DNA of 64,000 nucleotides from Synechococcus sp. AG-679-C18 (lineage in GTDB: Bacteria; Cyanobacteriota; Cyanobacteriia; PCC-6307; Cyanobiaceae). The translations under genes were made by a program, and so were the position numbers. The notes below the pieces were generated by a model. The model saw nothing but the letters and a program-made list of their open reading frames with translations, did not search any database and was not told the DNA's origin. Numbering within the stretch: position 1 is the first letter of the stretch; each line of letters starts with the position of its first letter. The stretch covers positions 1 through 64,000 of the forward strand of contig QCUL01000006.1 in NCBI GenBank assembly GCA_003210755.1, written 5' to 3'. Of this stretch, positions 63,462 to 64,000 are shown one piece after another.

Positions 63462-63868
63462 TTTGAATTTCTTTTTTTAACTTTAGGCGCTCTTTCGTGC
63501 ATTTCTGTTTTCTTAGATAATGCATTCCGTATCAAAATTGTCTTTACCGCGTATCTGTTTTTGTGAGAGCTCTGCTAGTTATTAGTCTCTTCAGCCTGTC
63601 TAAAATGTAACTCTTGTTTATATAAGTATGCTTTTCTTGTTGTTTTCTTTTTCGTGTTTTAGTTGATTGTGTTTAGCGTCATTGATCATCTGATCCATCT
63701 TTTTGGTGAATTCATCGATTTTGGGCTTTGTTTAATGAATTGGTCCTGACGACCCATGGATTTGTTCGTTGTGATTTTGCTTTTTATGGATTACTGGAAT
63801 CGAAACGTTTGCAGATTGTTTTGCGGCGCGTGTTCAACTAGGTTTGAAGATGAGGATGGGATTGCTTT

Positions 63869-64000
63869 ATGGACCAGTGGCATGAGCGCAAGAGGCCAGT
63901 CTGTCTTGAGCGTCGTTTTGAGTTTGATACCTACAGCGAAACGCGTGACTTTCTAGATCGCCTTGGTGACTACAGTGAGGTCACACAAAGATTCCCTGAC
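63869..64000 (+). CDS. Pterin-4a-carbinolamine dehydratase-like protein (acRAF type), truncated by the window edge
   Basis: Manual translation: MDQWHERKRPVCLERRFEFDTYSETRDFLDRLGDYSEVTQRFPD..., similar to the carboxysome-associated RuBisCO assembly factor family. Confidence 0.7.
   Translation, partial: MDQWHERKRPVCLERRFEFDTYSETRDFLDRLGDYSEVTQRFPD

Overview
This 64 kb window looks like the chromosome of a marine alpha-cyanobacterium (Synechococcus/Cyanobium-like), inferred from gene content only. It is mostly dense housekeeping and photosynthesis genes. Left part (1-10.9 kb): lepB C-terminus, a dihydroorotase-like gene, a double phosphoglycerate-mutase-like gene, CPBP protease, an ftsL-like gene plus ftsI, an EF-hand transaldolase, photolyase/cryptochrome, and a geranylgeranyl-reductase-like gene. 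A 2.8 kb AT-rich gene-poor gap follows (10.9-13.7 kb). It holds a probable decayed gene, an unlisted 35-aa membrane miniprotein and a Trp-rich open frame. Middle part: frr, pyrH, cobO, a methyltransferase and a tyrosine recombinase in one coupled run; hemH; ilvB; the alkane genes ADO/AAR with accA; folE; trpF; psaM (34 aa, not in the ORF track); por and chlL/B/N. The main locus is a full alpha-carboxysome and CO2-uptake region: csoS1D, rdgB (opposite strand), csoS1, cbbL, cbbS, csoS2, csoSCA, csoS4A, csoS4B, csoS1E, ndhF4, ndhD4, cupB. A truncated pterin-dehydratase-like (acRAF-type) gene sits at the right edge. Between cupB and acRAF lies an AT-rich accessory stretch with an orphan HTH protein, ferredoxin, an alpha/beta hydrolase, a thioredoxin-reductase-like flavoprotein with a degenerate NADPH motif, and flavodoxin. 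Best leads: (1) a terminator-like hairpin plus a second hairpin between cbbS and csoS2; (2) a CsoS2 N-repeat-like motif at the N-terminus of CsoSCA; (3) the TrxR-like/flavodoxin/ferredoxin neighbourhood; (4) a tyrosine recombinase embedded in a housekeeping operon; (5) several sub-60-aa ORFs and a decayed gene. No CRISPR array, rRNA, tRNA or intact mobile element was recognised by eye.
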